Assembly: GCF_014647795.1 (NCBI RefSeq)
Contig: NZ_BMPW01000001.1
Coordinates: forward strand, 248,001 to 312,000
Direction of reading: 5' to 3'
Source of the DNA: Actinoplanes campanulatus
Lineage (GTDB): Bacteria; Actinomycetota; Actinomycetes; Mycobacteriales; Micromonosporaceae
Length of the DNA stretch: 64,000 bases
Part shown: positions 1-8,379 of the stretch, piece after piece
How positions within the stretch are numbered: position 1 is the stretch's first letter
How the letters are laid out: each line of letters begins with the position of its first letter
Position numbers and translations under genes: made by a program
Notes under the pieces: generated by a model
What the model was told of the DNA's origin: nothing
Databases searched by the model: none
The model's input: only the letters and a program-made list of their open reading frames with translations

Positions 1-546
1 GGCGAAAGCCACCACCTCTCCGGGCTCCGGCCCGGTGGCCAGCTCGGCCGCCGTCACCAGCGGAAATCCCAGGCCCCGATAGGGGTCGACCGGGCTGCCG
101 GGCGGCAGCGCCAGCAGCACCTCGGCCGGCTTACCGGCCGCGATCGCGCCGACGGTGGTCACCGCGGGCGGTTCACCCACGGCCGTCGCGTCGAGAAACC
201 CCAGCAGCGGTACGCGCACCGCGCCGGCCGCACGCAACGCCACCGGCAGCCGCTCGTCCGTCCCGCCGCCCACCGGAAGCACCGTGAGCCCGGCCCCCGC
301 GCCGGCGTCCCGTTGCGCCGCGGTGAGCCGCTCCCCCACGCCGGCGACGTCGGCGCCCACCGCCACCATGGACAGTTCCCGCCCGCGGGACAGGCCGGGC
401 AGGTCGGCCAGGACCCGGATCGCCGCCTCCGCGGCCACCCCACCGTCCGCGTCGGCGTAGCCGTGCACATAGGTCGCCCGGCGGGCGTGATGAAGCGCAC
501 CCGCGGCCCATGCCTGCAGGTGGCGGACGAGTAGTTCACGTTTCAC
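1..546 (-). CDS. TcmP-like protein (three-Cys-motif partner family), C-terminus cut by window edge
   Basis: The minus-strand frame from GTG at 546 stays open to the window edge (182 codons) with the strong third-position GC bias of real genes here; the other two frames give arginine-rich nonsense. The N-terminus (KRELLVRHLQAW, then ATYVHGYAD) resembles the start of three-Cys-motif partner (TcmP) proteins, which begin with a KxxLLxxYLxAW helix followed by a (V/I)DGFAG-like strand. That resemblance is from memory of the family, so the name is tentative; a divergent methyltransferase-like fold is the alternative. It is divergent from the gene at 622, with 75 bp between the starts. No strong Shine-Dalgarno is visible. 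Confidence 0.5.
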   Translation of the reverse strand, partial: MKRELLVRHLQAWAAGALHHARRATYVHGYADADGGVAAEAAIRVLADLPGLSRGRELSMVAVGADVAGVGERLTAAQRDAGAGAGLTVLPVGGGTDERLPVALRAAGAVRVPLLGFLDATAVGEPPAVTTVGAIAAGKPAEVLLALPPGSPVDPYRGLGFPLVTAAELATGPEPGEVVAFA

Positions 547-621
547 AGCGCCTATTGGGGACATACCGCAGTTTCTACCCTGTCCACTTAGCTACCGGAA
601 ACTTGTACCCAGGGTGTTCGC

Positions 622-2193
622 ATGAGCACTATGGGATACATGGCCCCTCCGCTCGCCGAACTGACCGCCCAGGCGCAGACGCTCACGTCCGCCGGCGACC
701 TCATGGGCGCGCGGGCCGTCCTCGACGACGTCCTCCGCGGCGCCGACGCCGATCCCCGCCGCGCCACCGCCGACCTCGCGGTGGCCGCCGCTCTGCACGC
801 CCGGGTCCTGATCGCCCTCGGCGACCCCGAGTCGGCCCGGTTGTGGGCCGCCTTCGCGCACTCCGCCGAGGAGCGGCTGCACGGCCCGCGCGACGAGCGC
901 ACCATCGCGGCCGCCGCCATGCACGCCGCGGTCCTCCAGCGGATCGGCCAGCACGGCCGGGCCGCCTCCGTCTACCACGACCTGATCGGCGAGCTGGCCC
1001 TGATGGACGGCCCCGACTCGCCGCGGGTGCTGGCCGCCGAGGCCGACCTGGCCACCGCCGAGCACGCGGCCGGCCACTGCGGCACGGCCCGGGCCCGGCT
1101 GGCCCGCGCCTGGCGGCGGCACAGCCGGGTGCACGGCGACGCCGCACCGGCCGGCATCAAGATGCTGGCCCGGCTGGGCGCCATGGAGCGCGAGTGCGGT
1201 CGCGACGAGGAGGCCCGCGAGCATCTGGAGCTGGCCGGCGAGCTGAGCGCCCGCCATCTGCCGGCCGACCACCCGCTGGCCCGGCAGGCGGCCGCGCTGG
1301 TCAGCGGCACGGCATCCGGCCGGCACACCTGCGGCACCCGGGACTCCTCCGGCGGGCGCCCGTTCCGGCCCTTCCCGCGCCGGCCCACCGTGCCCGACAC
1401 GACCGGGGCCCGGCCGTCGGTGTTCCCGGCCGAGGCGCCCGGCCAGCCGCCGCCCGACGACCGGCCCACCGATCCCAACGGCACCGTCTACCCGGTTCCG
1501 GCCGACGAGCTCTACGACGACATGCCACCGGCCGACGATCGCGAGACCGATCCCAACGGCACCGTCTACCAGCAGCCGCTCTATCTCAGCGACGTCCACC
1601 GGCTGCCCGGAGATCTGACCGGCCGGCACGCCCGGGCCGACACGCCGCCGCCGCTGCCCGGCAACCGTGCGCCCGACTACGGCGACGACGGCCGACCCCT
1701 GCCGGTCGGCACCGCGCCGACCGGCACCCGCAGCGACCCGCCGAACTCACGGCGCCTCCCGGTCCGTGCCGACCGGCCGGCCGGATCCCGCGTCGCCCAC
1801 CCGCTGCTGCTGGCCACGGTGCTCGCCGCCGGGGTGGCGGCGGCCGCCGTCGTGGTCATCCTGACCCTGCCCGGAGCGGACGGGGCCACCCAGCCGACCA
1901 CCCGGCCGGCCGTCCAGGAGCCGGTGAAACCCTCCACCGTGCCAGGCGCCCCACAGAACGTGCGGTTGCGCGACAACGGCGACAGCGTCTCCCTCCAGTG
2001 GGTCTACCCCCGCGACGCCACGGAGGCGGTGCTGATCACCGGAGGCCGGGCCGGGCAGCCACCCGTCAAGATCGCGGACCTGCCGGCCGGGGCCGCCGAC
2101 TACGTCGTCTACAGCCTCAACGAGAAGCCCGACTACTGCTTCACCGTCGCGGTGGGCGACGCGGCCGCCGCGCCGGTCTGCACCAGCCGTTGA
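622..2193 (+). CDS. TPR-like / single-pass membrane / FN3-like protein
   Basis: 523 residues. Residues 1-230 are alanine-rich amphipathic helices of tetratricopeptide type (paired helices with ARxxLxxAxR patterns). Residues 235-385 are a proline-rich, probably disordered linker carrying the motif TDPNGTVY twice (about 283 and 310). One hydrophobic helix at about 393-416 (PLLLATVLAAGVAAAAVVVI) should span the membrane. The last 90 residues begin VPGAPQNVRLRDNGDSVSLQW, typical of a fibronectin type III strand, and would lie outside. This suggests a protein linking a cytoplasmic TPR platform to an extracytoplasmic FN3 domain. Function is unknown. The next gene, a TPR-GGDEF protein 93 bp downstream, may be functionally linked. 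Upstream ATG codons at 631 and 640 are alternative starts. Confidence 0.7.
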   Translation: MSTMGYMAPPLAELTAQAQTLTSAGDLMGARAVLDDVLRGADADPRRATADLAVAAALHARVLIALGDPESARLWAAFAHSAEERLHGPRDERTIAAAAMHAAVLQRIGQHGRAASVYHDLIGELALMDGPDSPRVLAAEADLATAEHAAGHCGTARARLARAWRRHSRVHGDAAPAGIKMLARLGAMERECGRDEEAREHLELAGELSARHLPADHPLARQAAALVSGTASGRHTCGTRDSSGGRPFRPFPRRPTVPDTTGARPSVFPAEAPGQPPPDDRPTDPNGTVYPVPADELYDDMPPADDRETDPNGTVYQQPLYLSDVHRLPGDLTGRHARADTPPPLPGNRAPDYGDDGRPLPVGTAPTGTRSDPPNSRRLPVRADRPAGSRVAHPLLLATVLAAGVAAAAVVVILTLPGADGATQPTTRPAVQEPVKPSTVPGAPQNVRLRDNGDSVSLQWVYPRDATEAVLITGGRAGQPPVKIADLPAGAADYVVYSLNEKPDYCFTVAVGDAAAAPVCTSR

Positions 2194-2286
2194 CACCGCA
2201 ACCGTTTCGCAACCGATCGGGATCCTTTCTGCCACCGTGGCACCGGACCGTGATCTGTCACGGGGCGACTACAGGAAGTAGGGACA

Positions 2287-3861
2287 GTGACGACGGAAAC
2301 GGCGAGCCGGGTTCCCACCGAGCCTCATGACGAGCTCGGCGCCCTGGAGTCCGCCTTGGCGGAACTCGAATCCCGGCCCCCGTCCCAGTTCCGGTCGCTC
2401 TGGGAGCCCGCCATCGAACTGCGGCAGCGGGCCACCGAACTCGGCGCCGAGGAGGTCGCCCAGCGCGCCGCCCTGCTCCAGGCCGGGGTGCTGCTCCGCA
2501 AGGGGCGCACCGGCGAGGGCGGGCGGCTGGCCCACCAGGTCCGGGCCTGGGCCGAGCAGCATGAGGCGCGGTACCTCCTGGCCCGGGCGCACCGCGAGCT
2601 GGCGGTGTTCTACCGGCACGTGGGCGACTACTCCGACGGACTGACCCACGCCGTGCAGAGCGTCGCCTTCCTCACCGACGACGTGCCGCCCCACCTGCGC
2701 GCCCGGCACCTGATGACGCTCGCGGTCTCGCTGGAGGAGACCGGCGCCCACGAGGACGGCAAACGCCGCTCCCAGGAGGCCCTCGCGTTGTGCGCGGCGG
2801 CCGGCGACCACGAGATGACGTTGGCACTGCTCAACAACATGGCGTACACCGCGATGGAACTCGGCGACGAGCCGGAGGCCCGGATGCTGGTCGGGCAGAT
2901 GCGTGAGGCCCAGGACCGGACCGGTGTCCGGTTCACCGCCAACGAGCTGGACACGCTGGCCCAGGTCGAGCTGATGAGCGGCTGCTACTCCGCCGTCGAG
3001 GAGCTGCTCTCCCCGGTGCTCGCCGACCTGGTCGCCGCCACCGAGGGCGACGCGGTGGCCGAGTGCCATCTCACCCTGGCCCAGGCCCGCCGCCTGGCCG
3101 GCCGGCACGACGACGCGCAGGCCGCCCTGGACGCGACCAGTCGCCTCTGCGCCGAACGAGGCCTGGCGGCCATCGGCGCCCGGGTCCGGCAGGAGCAGGC
3201 CGCACTCTTCGCCGGCACCGGACGGTTCGCCGAGGCGTACGAGGAACATCGCGCCTTCCACGCCGCGGCCACCGCCCTCCAGTCGGTGCAGCGCGACGCC
3301 CGGGCGCGGGCGTTGCAGGCCGTCTTCGAGGCCGACGAGGCCCGCCGCGACAGCGAACACTTCCGCGAAATGGCCCACCGGGACGCCCTGACCGGCCTCT
3401 ACAACCGCCGCTACGTCAACGAGCGCGTACCGGCCCTGCTGCTGGAGGCGGCCGCCCGCCAGTTGCCGCTGTCGATGGCCATCATCGACCTGGACCACTT
3501 CAAACGGATCAACGACACCCTCTCGCACACCACCGGCGACATGGTCCTCCAGCACGTCGCCGAGCTGCTGGAGGAGTCCGCCCCCGGCCCGGCCGTCGCC
3601 GCGCGCATGGGCGGCGAGGAATTCCTGCTGGTCCTGCCGGGCGTCGACGCCGAGGAGGCCGCGATCCGCTGCGAGCGCCTCCGCCTGCGCATCCGCGCCC
3701 ACGGCTGGGAGCCCATCACCGGCACCCTCCAGGTCACCACCAGCATCGGCGTCACCACGACCGCCGAGGGCCGCGACACCTTCTCGGCGCTGCTCTCCAT
3801 CGCCGACCGCAACCTCTACACCGCCAAGCGAGGCGGCCGCGACCGCATCGTCGCGGACTGA
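2287..3861 (+). CDS. TPR-containing diguanylate cyclase (GGDEF domain)
   Basis: 524 residues from a GTG preceded by AGGAAG. Residues about 20-350 are helical TPR-type repeats with no membrane segment, so the protein is cytoplasmic. The C-terminal 165 residues are a GGDEF domain: RDALTGLYNRRY, IIDLDHFKRINDTLSH (metal/substrate Asp) and an active-type GGEEF signature at about 442-446, so it should make cyclic di-GMP from two GTP. No RxxD inhibitory site is visible five residues before GGEEF, so classical product inhibition is probably absent. The same TPR plus GGDEF plan is common in actinobacteria, where the TPR part is presumed to sense or bind a partner. Confidence 0.9.
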   Translation: MTTETASRVPTEPHDELGALESALAELESRPPSQFRSLWEPAIELRQRATELGAEEVAQRAALLQAGVLLRKGRTGEGGRLAHQVRAWAEQHEARYLLARAHRELAVFYRHVGDYSDGLTHAVQSVAFLTDDVPPHLRARHLMTLAVSLEETGAHEDGKRRSQEALALCAAAGDHEMTLALLNNMAYTAMELGDEPEARMLVGQMREAQDRTGVRFTANELDTLAQVELMSGCYSAVEELLSPVLADLVAATEGDAVAECHLTLAQARRLAGRHDDAQAALDATSRLCAERGLAAIGARVRQEQAALFAGTGRFAEAYEEHRAFHAAATALQSVQRDARARALQAVFEADEARRDSEHFREMAHRDALTGLYNRRYVNERVPALLLEAAARQLPLSMAIIDLDHFKRINDTLSHTTGDMVLQHVAELLEESAPGPAVAARMGGEEFLLVLPGVDAEEAAIRCERLRLRIRAHGWEPITGTLQVTTSIGVTTTAEGRDTFSALLSIADRNLYTAKRGGRDRIVAD

Positions 3862-4074
3862 CGCACTGCCGGTGGTCACCCTTCCCCTTTCCGGTACGAG
3901 CGGCGACCGGTCCCCTGGGTACCACGCGAGCCAGGCGCCGGGTCACGGCCGTAACGCGCCCACCGGCGCATGGCGCGGCGAGACCTCACCCCCTCCGGGC
4001 CGTCACCGCGCCGTCCACCGACAGGCACGCCCACCAGCACCTGGCCGCACACACCACCGCCCGCACACGGCCCC

Positions 4075-4185
4075 GAGCGCGGGCAGACGCAGGCCCGGGC
4101 AGACGCGGGCGGACGCCGAGCGCGGGCGGACGCGGGTACAGGCGGACGCCGAGCGCGGGCGACGCCGAGCGCGGGCGGACGCCGA
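4075..4185. repeat. Degenerate GC-rich tandem repeat in the 3862-4217 intergenic gap
   Basis: The 356-bp gap between the GGDEF gene and the DinB-like gene carries no credible gene. Its second half consists of six or seven imperfect 16-17 bp units of the type GCGGGCGGACGCCGAGC. Open frames across it are arginine/alanine low-complexity artefacts. The first half (3862-4070) is GC-rich with nothing I recognise. Confidence 0.7.
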
Positions 4186-4189
4186 AAAG

Positions 4190-4207
4190 TGTCAGGGGGT
4201 GCTGACA
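4190..4207. promoter_or_regulatory. Perfect inverted repeat upstream of the DinB-like gene
   Basis: TGTCAG-GGGGTG-CTGACA is a perfect 6-bp inverted repeat with a 6-bp spacer, 10 bp before the ATG at 4218. The spacing fits a dimeric repressor operator overlapping the promoter or leader. The regulator is not identifiable from the window. Confidence 0.4.
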
Positions 4208-4217
4208 TCATCGGGGC

Positions 4218-4739
4218 ATGCTCGATGATGCGCCGATCGTCTTTCCGTCGCCCACCATCCCGGCCGCCGGGCGGGCCGAGGTCTTCGTCCGCTACCTGGA
4301 CTATTTCCGGGAAGGTCTGCTGGCCAAAACGTCCGCGCTGCCCGAGGCCGAGCTGCGCTCCAGCCGCCTGCCAAGCGGGTGGACACCGTTGGAGCTGGTC
4401 AAGCACCTGCGCTTCGTCGAGCTCCGCTGGATCGAGTGGGGCTTCCAGGGCCGTGACGTCGGCGATCCGTGGGGCGACCGGCGCGACGACCGCTGGCATG
4501 TCGGCCCATCGGAGACCCTGGCCGACCTGGCGGCCACGCTACGCGCCCAGGGCGAGCACACGACTGCCGTGATCACCGGCAGCGATCTGGCCGCGGTCGG
4601 GCAACCGGGCCCCCGTTGGGACGGCGCCGACCCAGCCAACCTGGAGCGGGTCCTCTTCCACCTGCTCCAGGAGTATGCGCGCCATCTCGGCCACCTCGAC
4701 ATCGTCGCCGAGATCGCCGGCGGCCCCACCGGCGAGTAG
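4218..4739 (+). CDS. DinB-like / DUF664 family protein
   Basis: 173 residues. The four-helix-bundle pattern of DinB/DUF664 proteins is seen: an early helix (VRYLDYFREGLLAKTSALPE), SGWTPLELVKHLRFVELRWIEWGF, and a C-terminal helix HLLQEYARHLGHLDIVAEI. His residues in KHL and in RHLGHLD match the usual metal-binding triad of the superfamily, whose actinobacterial members include thiol (mycothiol) transferases and many uncharacterised enzymes. A thiol-transferase or detoxification role is an inference from the family only. It is single-gene, and convergent with the gene ending at 4876. Confidence 0.8.
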   Translation: MLDDAPIVFPSPTIPAAGRAEVFVRYLDYFREGLLAKTSALPEAELRSSRLPSGWTPLELVKHLRFVELRWIEWGFQGRDVGDPWGDRRDDRWHVGPSETLADLAATLRAQGEHTTAVITGSDLAAVGQPGPRWDGADPANLERVLFHLLQEYARHLGHLDIVAEIAGGPTGE

Positions 4740-4778
4740 CCGCCGTCTGACACATGCTCTGGTGACGCGGGCGATCGC

Positions 4779-4826
4779 GATCTTGGACGATTGGCCACCG
4801 AATTCGGTGGGGAGACGTCCAAGATC
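4779..4826. repeat. Dispersed palindrome, copy A
   Basis: A 48-bp dyad between two convergent genes (stops at 4739 and 4876). Outer arms GATCTTGGAC (4779-4788) and GTCCAAGATC (4817-4826) are perfect complements, and the inner arms CCACCG (4795-4800) and CGGTGG (4805-4810) form a second stem separated by small internal loops. The same design recurs at 23.7-23.9 kb and 48.7-49.1 kb. Confidence 0.85.
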
Positions 4827-4875
4827 TGTGAGGGGCTGGAGTGCTGGCTGTCAGGCCCGTGGTGAGGGGTGTGGG

Positions 4876-5730
4876 TCAGAGGCCGAAGTCGGCCTGGAGC
4901 GGGTAGTGGTCGGAGGCGTGGGCGGTCAGGTCGTCGCGGATCACCTGGAGGCGCCGGGCCCTGGCTGCCAGTGGCGGGCTGGCCAGGAGGTAATCGAGGC
5001 GGACGGGGGCGAATTCGTGGCCCGCGTAGGCGGTGGGGACAGTGTGGCCGTCGCCGGTGCCAGTGCCGGCGGTGCCAGTGCCGGCGGTGCCAGTGCCGGC
5101 GGTGTGGCCGTCGCCGGTGCCCGCGCTGTGCCACAGGTCGGTGCCGGCGGTGTGCCACAGGTCGGTGAAGCCCTCGTCGTGGAAAGCCGCCAGGGCCCTC
5201 GTGTCGGCGCGGCCGTCGGGGGTCAGGTGCCGTTTGCGATAGAGGTCGGGCAGGCTGGCCAGCGCCGCCGTGTGGTCGCCGGCCGGGTCCAGGCCGTTCA
5301 TGTCTCCGGCGATGAGGGTCAGGCCGTTCGGGGTGGCGTAGCGAGCGGCCAGCCAGCGGGCCTCGCGCATCCGACGGTAGGGCGAGAACGGGTTGAGATG
5401 GACGCTGACGACCGTCAACGGGCCGGCCGGGGTGGGCACCACCGCCACGGCCGCGGCGTGATGCAACCGCCAGCTGATCCGGGTGCGCCGCACGATCCGT
5501 AGCGGCTCGCGGACCAGGACGGCGACCGGCTGGGCGAGGACGGAGGGGGCCAGGTGGGCGGTCATGTCCAGGGCGGTGGCGAGTTCCCGGAGGCGGCGCC
5601 CGCCGTACCGGTGGAAGCCCTGCAGTTCCTGGAGGGTGACCACGTCGGGGCGCGCCTGGTCGATCACCTTGATGATCGATGGCAGGCGGTCGCCGCCGCC
5701 GTTCTTGATGTTCCAGGTCAGCACTCTCAT
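4876..5730 (-). CDS. Endonuclease/exonuclease/phosphatase family protein
   Basis: 284 residues with the EEP-superfamily motifs in order: LTWNIKNGG at the N-terminus, PDVVTLQEL (metal Glu), VVSVHLNP, IAGDMNG (the GDxN catalytic pair) and ASDHYPLQADF at the C-terminus (the SDH motif). Substrate could be nucleic acid, a sugar-phosphate or a phosphoinositide; the sequence does not decide. Between GDMNG and SDH, residues about 190-230 carry repeated DLWHTAGT and AGTGTAGTGT stretches encoded by an in-frame minisatellite, probably a solvent-exposed loop. No signal peptide. It is last in the minus-strand operon, and its ATG is the third copy of a duplicated start region. Confidence 0.85.
   Translation of the reverse strand: MRVLTWNIKNGGGDRLPSIIKVIDQARPDVVTLQELQGFHRYGGRRLRELATALDMTAHLAPSVLAQPVAVLVREPLRIVRRTRISWRLHHAAAVAVVPTPAGPLTVVSVHLNPFSPYRRMREARWLAARYATPNGLTLIAGDMNGLDPAGDHTAALASLPDLYRKRHLTPDGRADTRALAAFHDEGFTDLWHTAGTDLWHSAGTGDGHTAGTGTAGTGTAGTGTGDGHTVPTAYAGHEFAPVRLDYLLASPPLAARARRLQVIRDDLTAHASDHYPLQADFGL
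5042..5168. repeat. In-frame minisatellite inside the EEP gene
   Basis: Three perfect 15-bp units GGTGCCAGTGCCGGC (5056-5100) are flanked by two copies of GTGTGGCCGTCGCCGGTGCC (5042-5061, 5102-5121). A further duplicated 16-mer GTGCCACAGGTCGGTG (5129-5144, 5153-5168) follows. The 15-bp unit keeps the reading frame and should allow copy-number change without a frameshift. Confidence 0.85.
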
Positions 5731-5777
5731 CCGGCCGCCTCCAGACGGCCGCCGCCGTTTCTGGCCAGCACTCTCAT
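5727..5777 (-). CDS. Putative 16-codon coupled micro-ORF, second unit
   Basis: Encodes MRVLARNGGGRLEAAG. Its ATG overlaps the stop of the preceding micro-ORF and its TGA overlaps the ATG of the EEP gene at 5730 (both as ATGA). It derives from tandem duplication of the EEP start. Whether a peptide is made or the unit only couples translation is unknown. Confidence 0.3.
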   Translation of the reverse strand: MRVLARNGGGRLEAAG

Positions 5778-5824
5778 CCGGCCGCCTCCAGACGGTCGCC
5801 GTCGTTTCGGGTCAGCGCCCTCAT
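5774..5824 (-). CDS. Putative 16-codon coupled micro-ORF, first unit
   Basis: Encodes MRALTRNDGDRLEAAG. Its ATG overlaps the PAP2 stop (ATGA at 5821-5824) and its own TGA overlaps the next unit's ATG at 5777. Both micro-ORFs belong to 47-bp tandem repeats of the junction between the two flanking genes. Confidence 0.3.
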   Translation of the reverse strand: MRALTRNDGDRLEAAG

Positions 5825-7308
5825 CCGACTGTCTCCAGGTGGCGGCCGTCGATGGCCTGGGCGGCCTCCTCGGCGGCCTCGGTGGCGGTCTCGGCGTGCG
5901 CGTTGGGACGGACCGTCCACCAGAGCACGGTGATCCAGGCGGCGGTGAGCAGCATGGCGCCGAGAAAATCGGTGGGGTGGTGCATGCCGCGGTACATGCG
6001 GGAGAGCGCCACGCCGAGCGGCATGATCACCGCGAGGGCCGGGAGGATCCAGCGCCACGGCCGGCGGACCCGGGCCATCACGATGATCGCGATGACGGCC
6101 CAGAGGCACATGGTGGCGGCGATGTGACCGGACGGGAAGGACGAGGTCGGCATCTGGCCGTCGAGTTGTTCGACGGGCGGGCGCGGGCGGTCGACGGCGG
6201 CGGCCGCGCAGAGGAAGAGGGTCAGTTCACCGATCATGGTGAGGGCCAGGAAGAGCACCGGCCGCCACTGCCGCCAGAGGGCCAGCGCGATCGGGCAGAA
6301 GATCAGCGAGATGATCAGGATGGCGTGCGTGTCGCCGGCCTTGCTCCACATCCAGCTCAGGTGGTCCAGGGACGGGGTGCGGAAGCTCTGCAGCCACGCG
6401 GGGACGGCCTCGTCGAAGGCGGGGGTCCAGCGGGTGACGGTGTAACCGGTCAGGTAGAGCAGGCCGAAGACGAAGACCCAGCCGACCAGGATCTCGGCGC
6501 CCTTGGCCCACGGGTGCGGCAGCACGGCGCCCTCGGCGGGGGCCGGGCGCAGGTCGTGGCCGGACTCCGGTTCCAGACCGGCCGTGATCGGCGGGGTGGG
6601 GCGGCCGGCCTCGCGGCGCCAGATCCGGAAGGCGTAGGCGGTCACGCTGATCCAGGCGAGCCCGAGCATCCAGCCGCCGAGCACGTCGGAGAGGAAGTGC
6701 ACGCCGAGGGCAATCCGGGTGAAGCCGACCGCGGCGACCAGCACCGCGGCCAGGCCGATGAACCAGGGCCTCCACCGGCGGCGGACGGCGGGCAGGAGGA
6801 CCAGCACGATCATGCCGTAGACGACCATCGAGCCGAGCGCGTGCCCGCTCGGGAAGCTGTTGCCGGGGGCCGAGGCGACCGGCACCTCGACGACCGGGCG
6901 CAGCCGCCCGATCAGCGCTTTCAGCGACGGGTCGAGGATCAGCGCCCCGGCGCCGGTGACCAGCAGGTAGATCGCCGGGCGGGGGCGGCGGCGGACCAGC
7001 AGCAGCGCGGCCAGCAGCACGACGAGCGGCACCAGCACGCCGCGCCCGCCGAACGAGGAGACCTGTTGCAGGACCGCGACCACGGCGTCCGAACCGGAGG
7101 CCCACCGGTTCAGCCCGTCGGCGACGGCCCGGTCCAGGTCCTGCAACGGCTGCCAGTGGAACCGGACGAGCAGCAGCAGGACACCGAAGGTCAGGCCGAT
7201 CGCGGCCACCACGAACAGGCCGAGCACGCTGCGCTCGGCGAAGTGTCGTACCGGCGCCCAGCCGGAGCGTTCCACTACACGGTTGTCATCGGTCACGGCG
7301 TACTCCAA
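5821..7308 (-). CDS. Tandem PAP2-family membrane phosphatase
   Basis: 495 residues, many membrane helices, two PAP2 (phosphatidic acid phosphatase type 2) domains in one chain. First domain: K130-x6-RP, SFPSGH (151-156), and R198 with H204 and D208 in the TRIALGVHFLSD motif, all catalytic positions present. Second domain (from about 275): VDRPRP at 372-377 without the leading Lys, SFPSGH (390-395), SRMYRGMHHPTD with R437, H443/H444 and D447. Expected to dephosphorylate a lipid phosphate (phosphatidate or polyprenyl diphosphate) at the membrane. It sits 21 bp downstream of the BrkB gene and is linked to the next gene by the micro-ORF array. The doubled domain is unusual; the common form has one. 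Confidence 0.9.
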   Translation of the reverse strand: MEYAVTDDNRVVERSGWAPVRHFAERSVLGLFVVAAIGLTFGVLLLLVRFHWQPLQDLDRAVADGLNRWASGSDAVVAVLQQVSSFGGRGVLVPLVVLLAALLLVRRRPRPAIYLLVTGAGALILDPSLKALIGRLRPVVEVPVASAPGNSFPSGHALGSMVVYGMIVLVLLPAVRRRWRPWFIGLAAVLVAAVGFTRIALGVHFLSDVLGGWMLGLAWISVTAYAFRIWRREAGRPTPPITAGLEPESGHDLRPAPAEGAVLPHPWAKGAEILVGWVFVFGLLYLTGYTVTRWTPAFDEAVPAWLQSFRTPSLDHLSWMWSKAGDTHAILIISLIFCPIALALWRQWRPVLFLALTMIGELTLFLCAAAAVDRPRPPVEQLDGQMPTSSFPSGHIAATMCLWAVIAIIVMARVRRPWRWILPALAVIMPLGVALSRMYRGMHHPTDFLGAMLLTAAWITVLWWTVRPNAHAETATEAAEEAAQAIDGRHLETVG

Positions 7309-7329
7309 CGAATCGGGGTGCGCCGTTCC

Positions 7330-8379
7330 TTACCCGGACGGCTCGGCCGTCACACCGGGCTTCCGCTGGGTGGGCACCGAAGGAGCCGGGTCGGTCTCGG
7401 GGAAGTCGGTGACCGGCTCCTCCGGCGCCGGCTCCCAGCGGTCCTCCAGTGCGGGGCGGTGCACGCCGACCCGCCGGGCCTCCAACTGGGCGGCGAAGGC
7501 GAGGCCGAGGAAGAGGGCGATGCCGGTCAGGTTCGCCCACAGCAGCAGCGCCATGATCGCGGTGAGCGGCCCGTACGTCGCCCCGAACCCGTCGCTGACC
7601 CGGATGTACCCGGCCAGCAGCAGGCTCGCCAGCCACCACAGCACGGTCGACACGACGGCGCCGAACAGCAGCCAGGACAGGGCCGGCTGGTTGCGGCGGA
7701 CCGAATGCCGGAAGAGCAGGCCGACCGCGAAGACGATGAGCGCCAGGCTGAGCGGCCAGCGGATCACGTCCCAGGCCACCCGGGGCGCGTGCGCCAGCCC
7801 GAAATGTCGTTCCGCCGACTCGCCGGCCGCCCGTCCGGCGACCAGCAGCAGGAAGCCGAAGAGCGCGGGCAGCCCGGCGACCAGTGCCAGGATCGCGGCC
7901 CGCAGGTATTTGCCCAGCGCCGGCCGGTCGCGTTCGACCCCGTAGATGCGGTTGGCGCCCCGCTCGATCTGGGCCATGGCGCTGGTCAGCGCGAACAGGC
8001 CGGTGATCATGCCGAGGGTCAGCGCCAGCTCGCCGGCCTCCTCGGTCCGGTCGTCGTCCATCAGCAGCTCGGTGACCAGCGGCTCGCTGGCGCCGGGGGT
8101 GAGGGCGATGACGGTGTCCGCGACCACCTGGCCGCCGTCCTCGACGCCGAGATCGGTGGCGAGCCCGGAGAGGGCGATCAGGAACGGCACGATGGCGAGG
8201 CAGAGCTGGAAGGCGAACGCCCGGGAGTGGCTGAACCCGTCGCCGTACCGGAACCGGACGAACGCGTCGTGCAGCAGCGGCCAGCGGCCATAGTGCCGCA
8301 GGGCCAGGAACGCGTCGTCGGCCGACAGCTTGTCGCCCGGCATCATCCGGGTCTCCGGTACGGGTTCGGTGCTGCTCAA
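7330..8379 (-). CDS. YihY/BrkB-family membrane protein
   Basis: 349 residues. The family pattern is clear: an N-terminal cytoplasmic segment with FVRFRYGDGFSHSRAFAFQLCLAIVPFLIALSG, about six membrane helices, and IERGANRIYGVERDRPALGKYLRA between helices. BrkB/YihY proteins are poorly understood inner-membrane proteins, formerly misnamed ribonuclease BN. The start is TTG at 8379, overlapping the upstream stop as TTGA and preceded by GAGGAGAAGG, so it is translationally coupled to the lipid kinase-like gene. The C-terminal 60 residues are acidic/proline-rich and cytoplasmic. Confidence 0.9.
   Translation of the reverse strand: MSSTEPVPETRMMPGDKLSADDAFLALRHYGRWPLLHDAFVRFRYGDGFSHSRAFAFQLCLAIVPFLIALSGLATDLGVEDGGQVVADTVIALTPGASEPLVTELLMDDDRTEEAGELALTLGMITGLFALTSAMAQIERGANRIYGVERDRPALGKYLRAAILALVAGLPALFGFLLLVAGRAAGESAERHFGLAHAPRVAWDVIRWPLSLALIVFAVGLLFRHSVRRNQPALSWLLFGAVVSTVLWWLASLLLAGYIRVSDGFGATYGPLTAIMALLLWANLTGIALFLGLAFAAQLEARRVGVHRPALEDRWEPAPEEPVTDFPETDPAPSVPTQRKPGVTAEPSG

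Noticed and set aside
2269-3879. Long minus-strand open frame (about 536 codons) opposite the GGDEF gene
   Set aside because: It mirrors a strongly supported GGDEF gene, has Gly/Val/Ala-rich composition and no family motif; such antisense frames are expected at this GC content.
4779-4826. Transposon terminal inverted repeat or MITE
   Set aside because: No target-site duplication or transposase is seen, and the dyad is a compact two-stem unit rather than separated ends; not excluded genome-wide.
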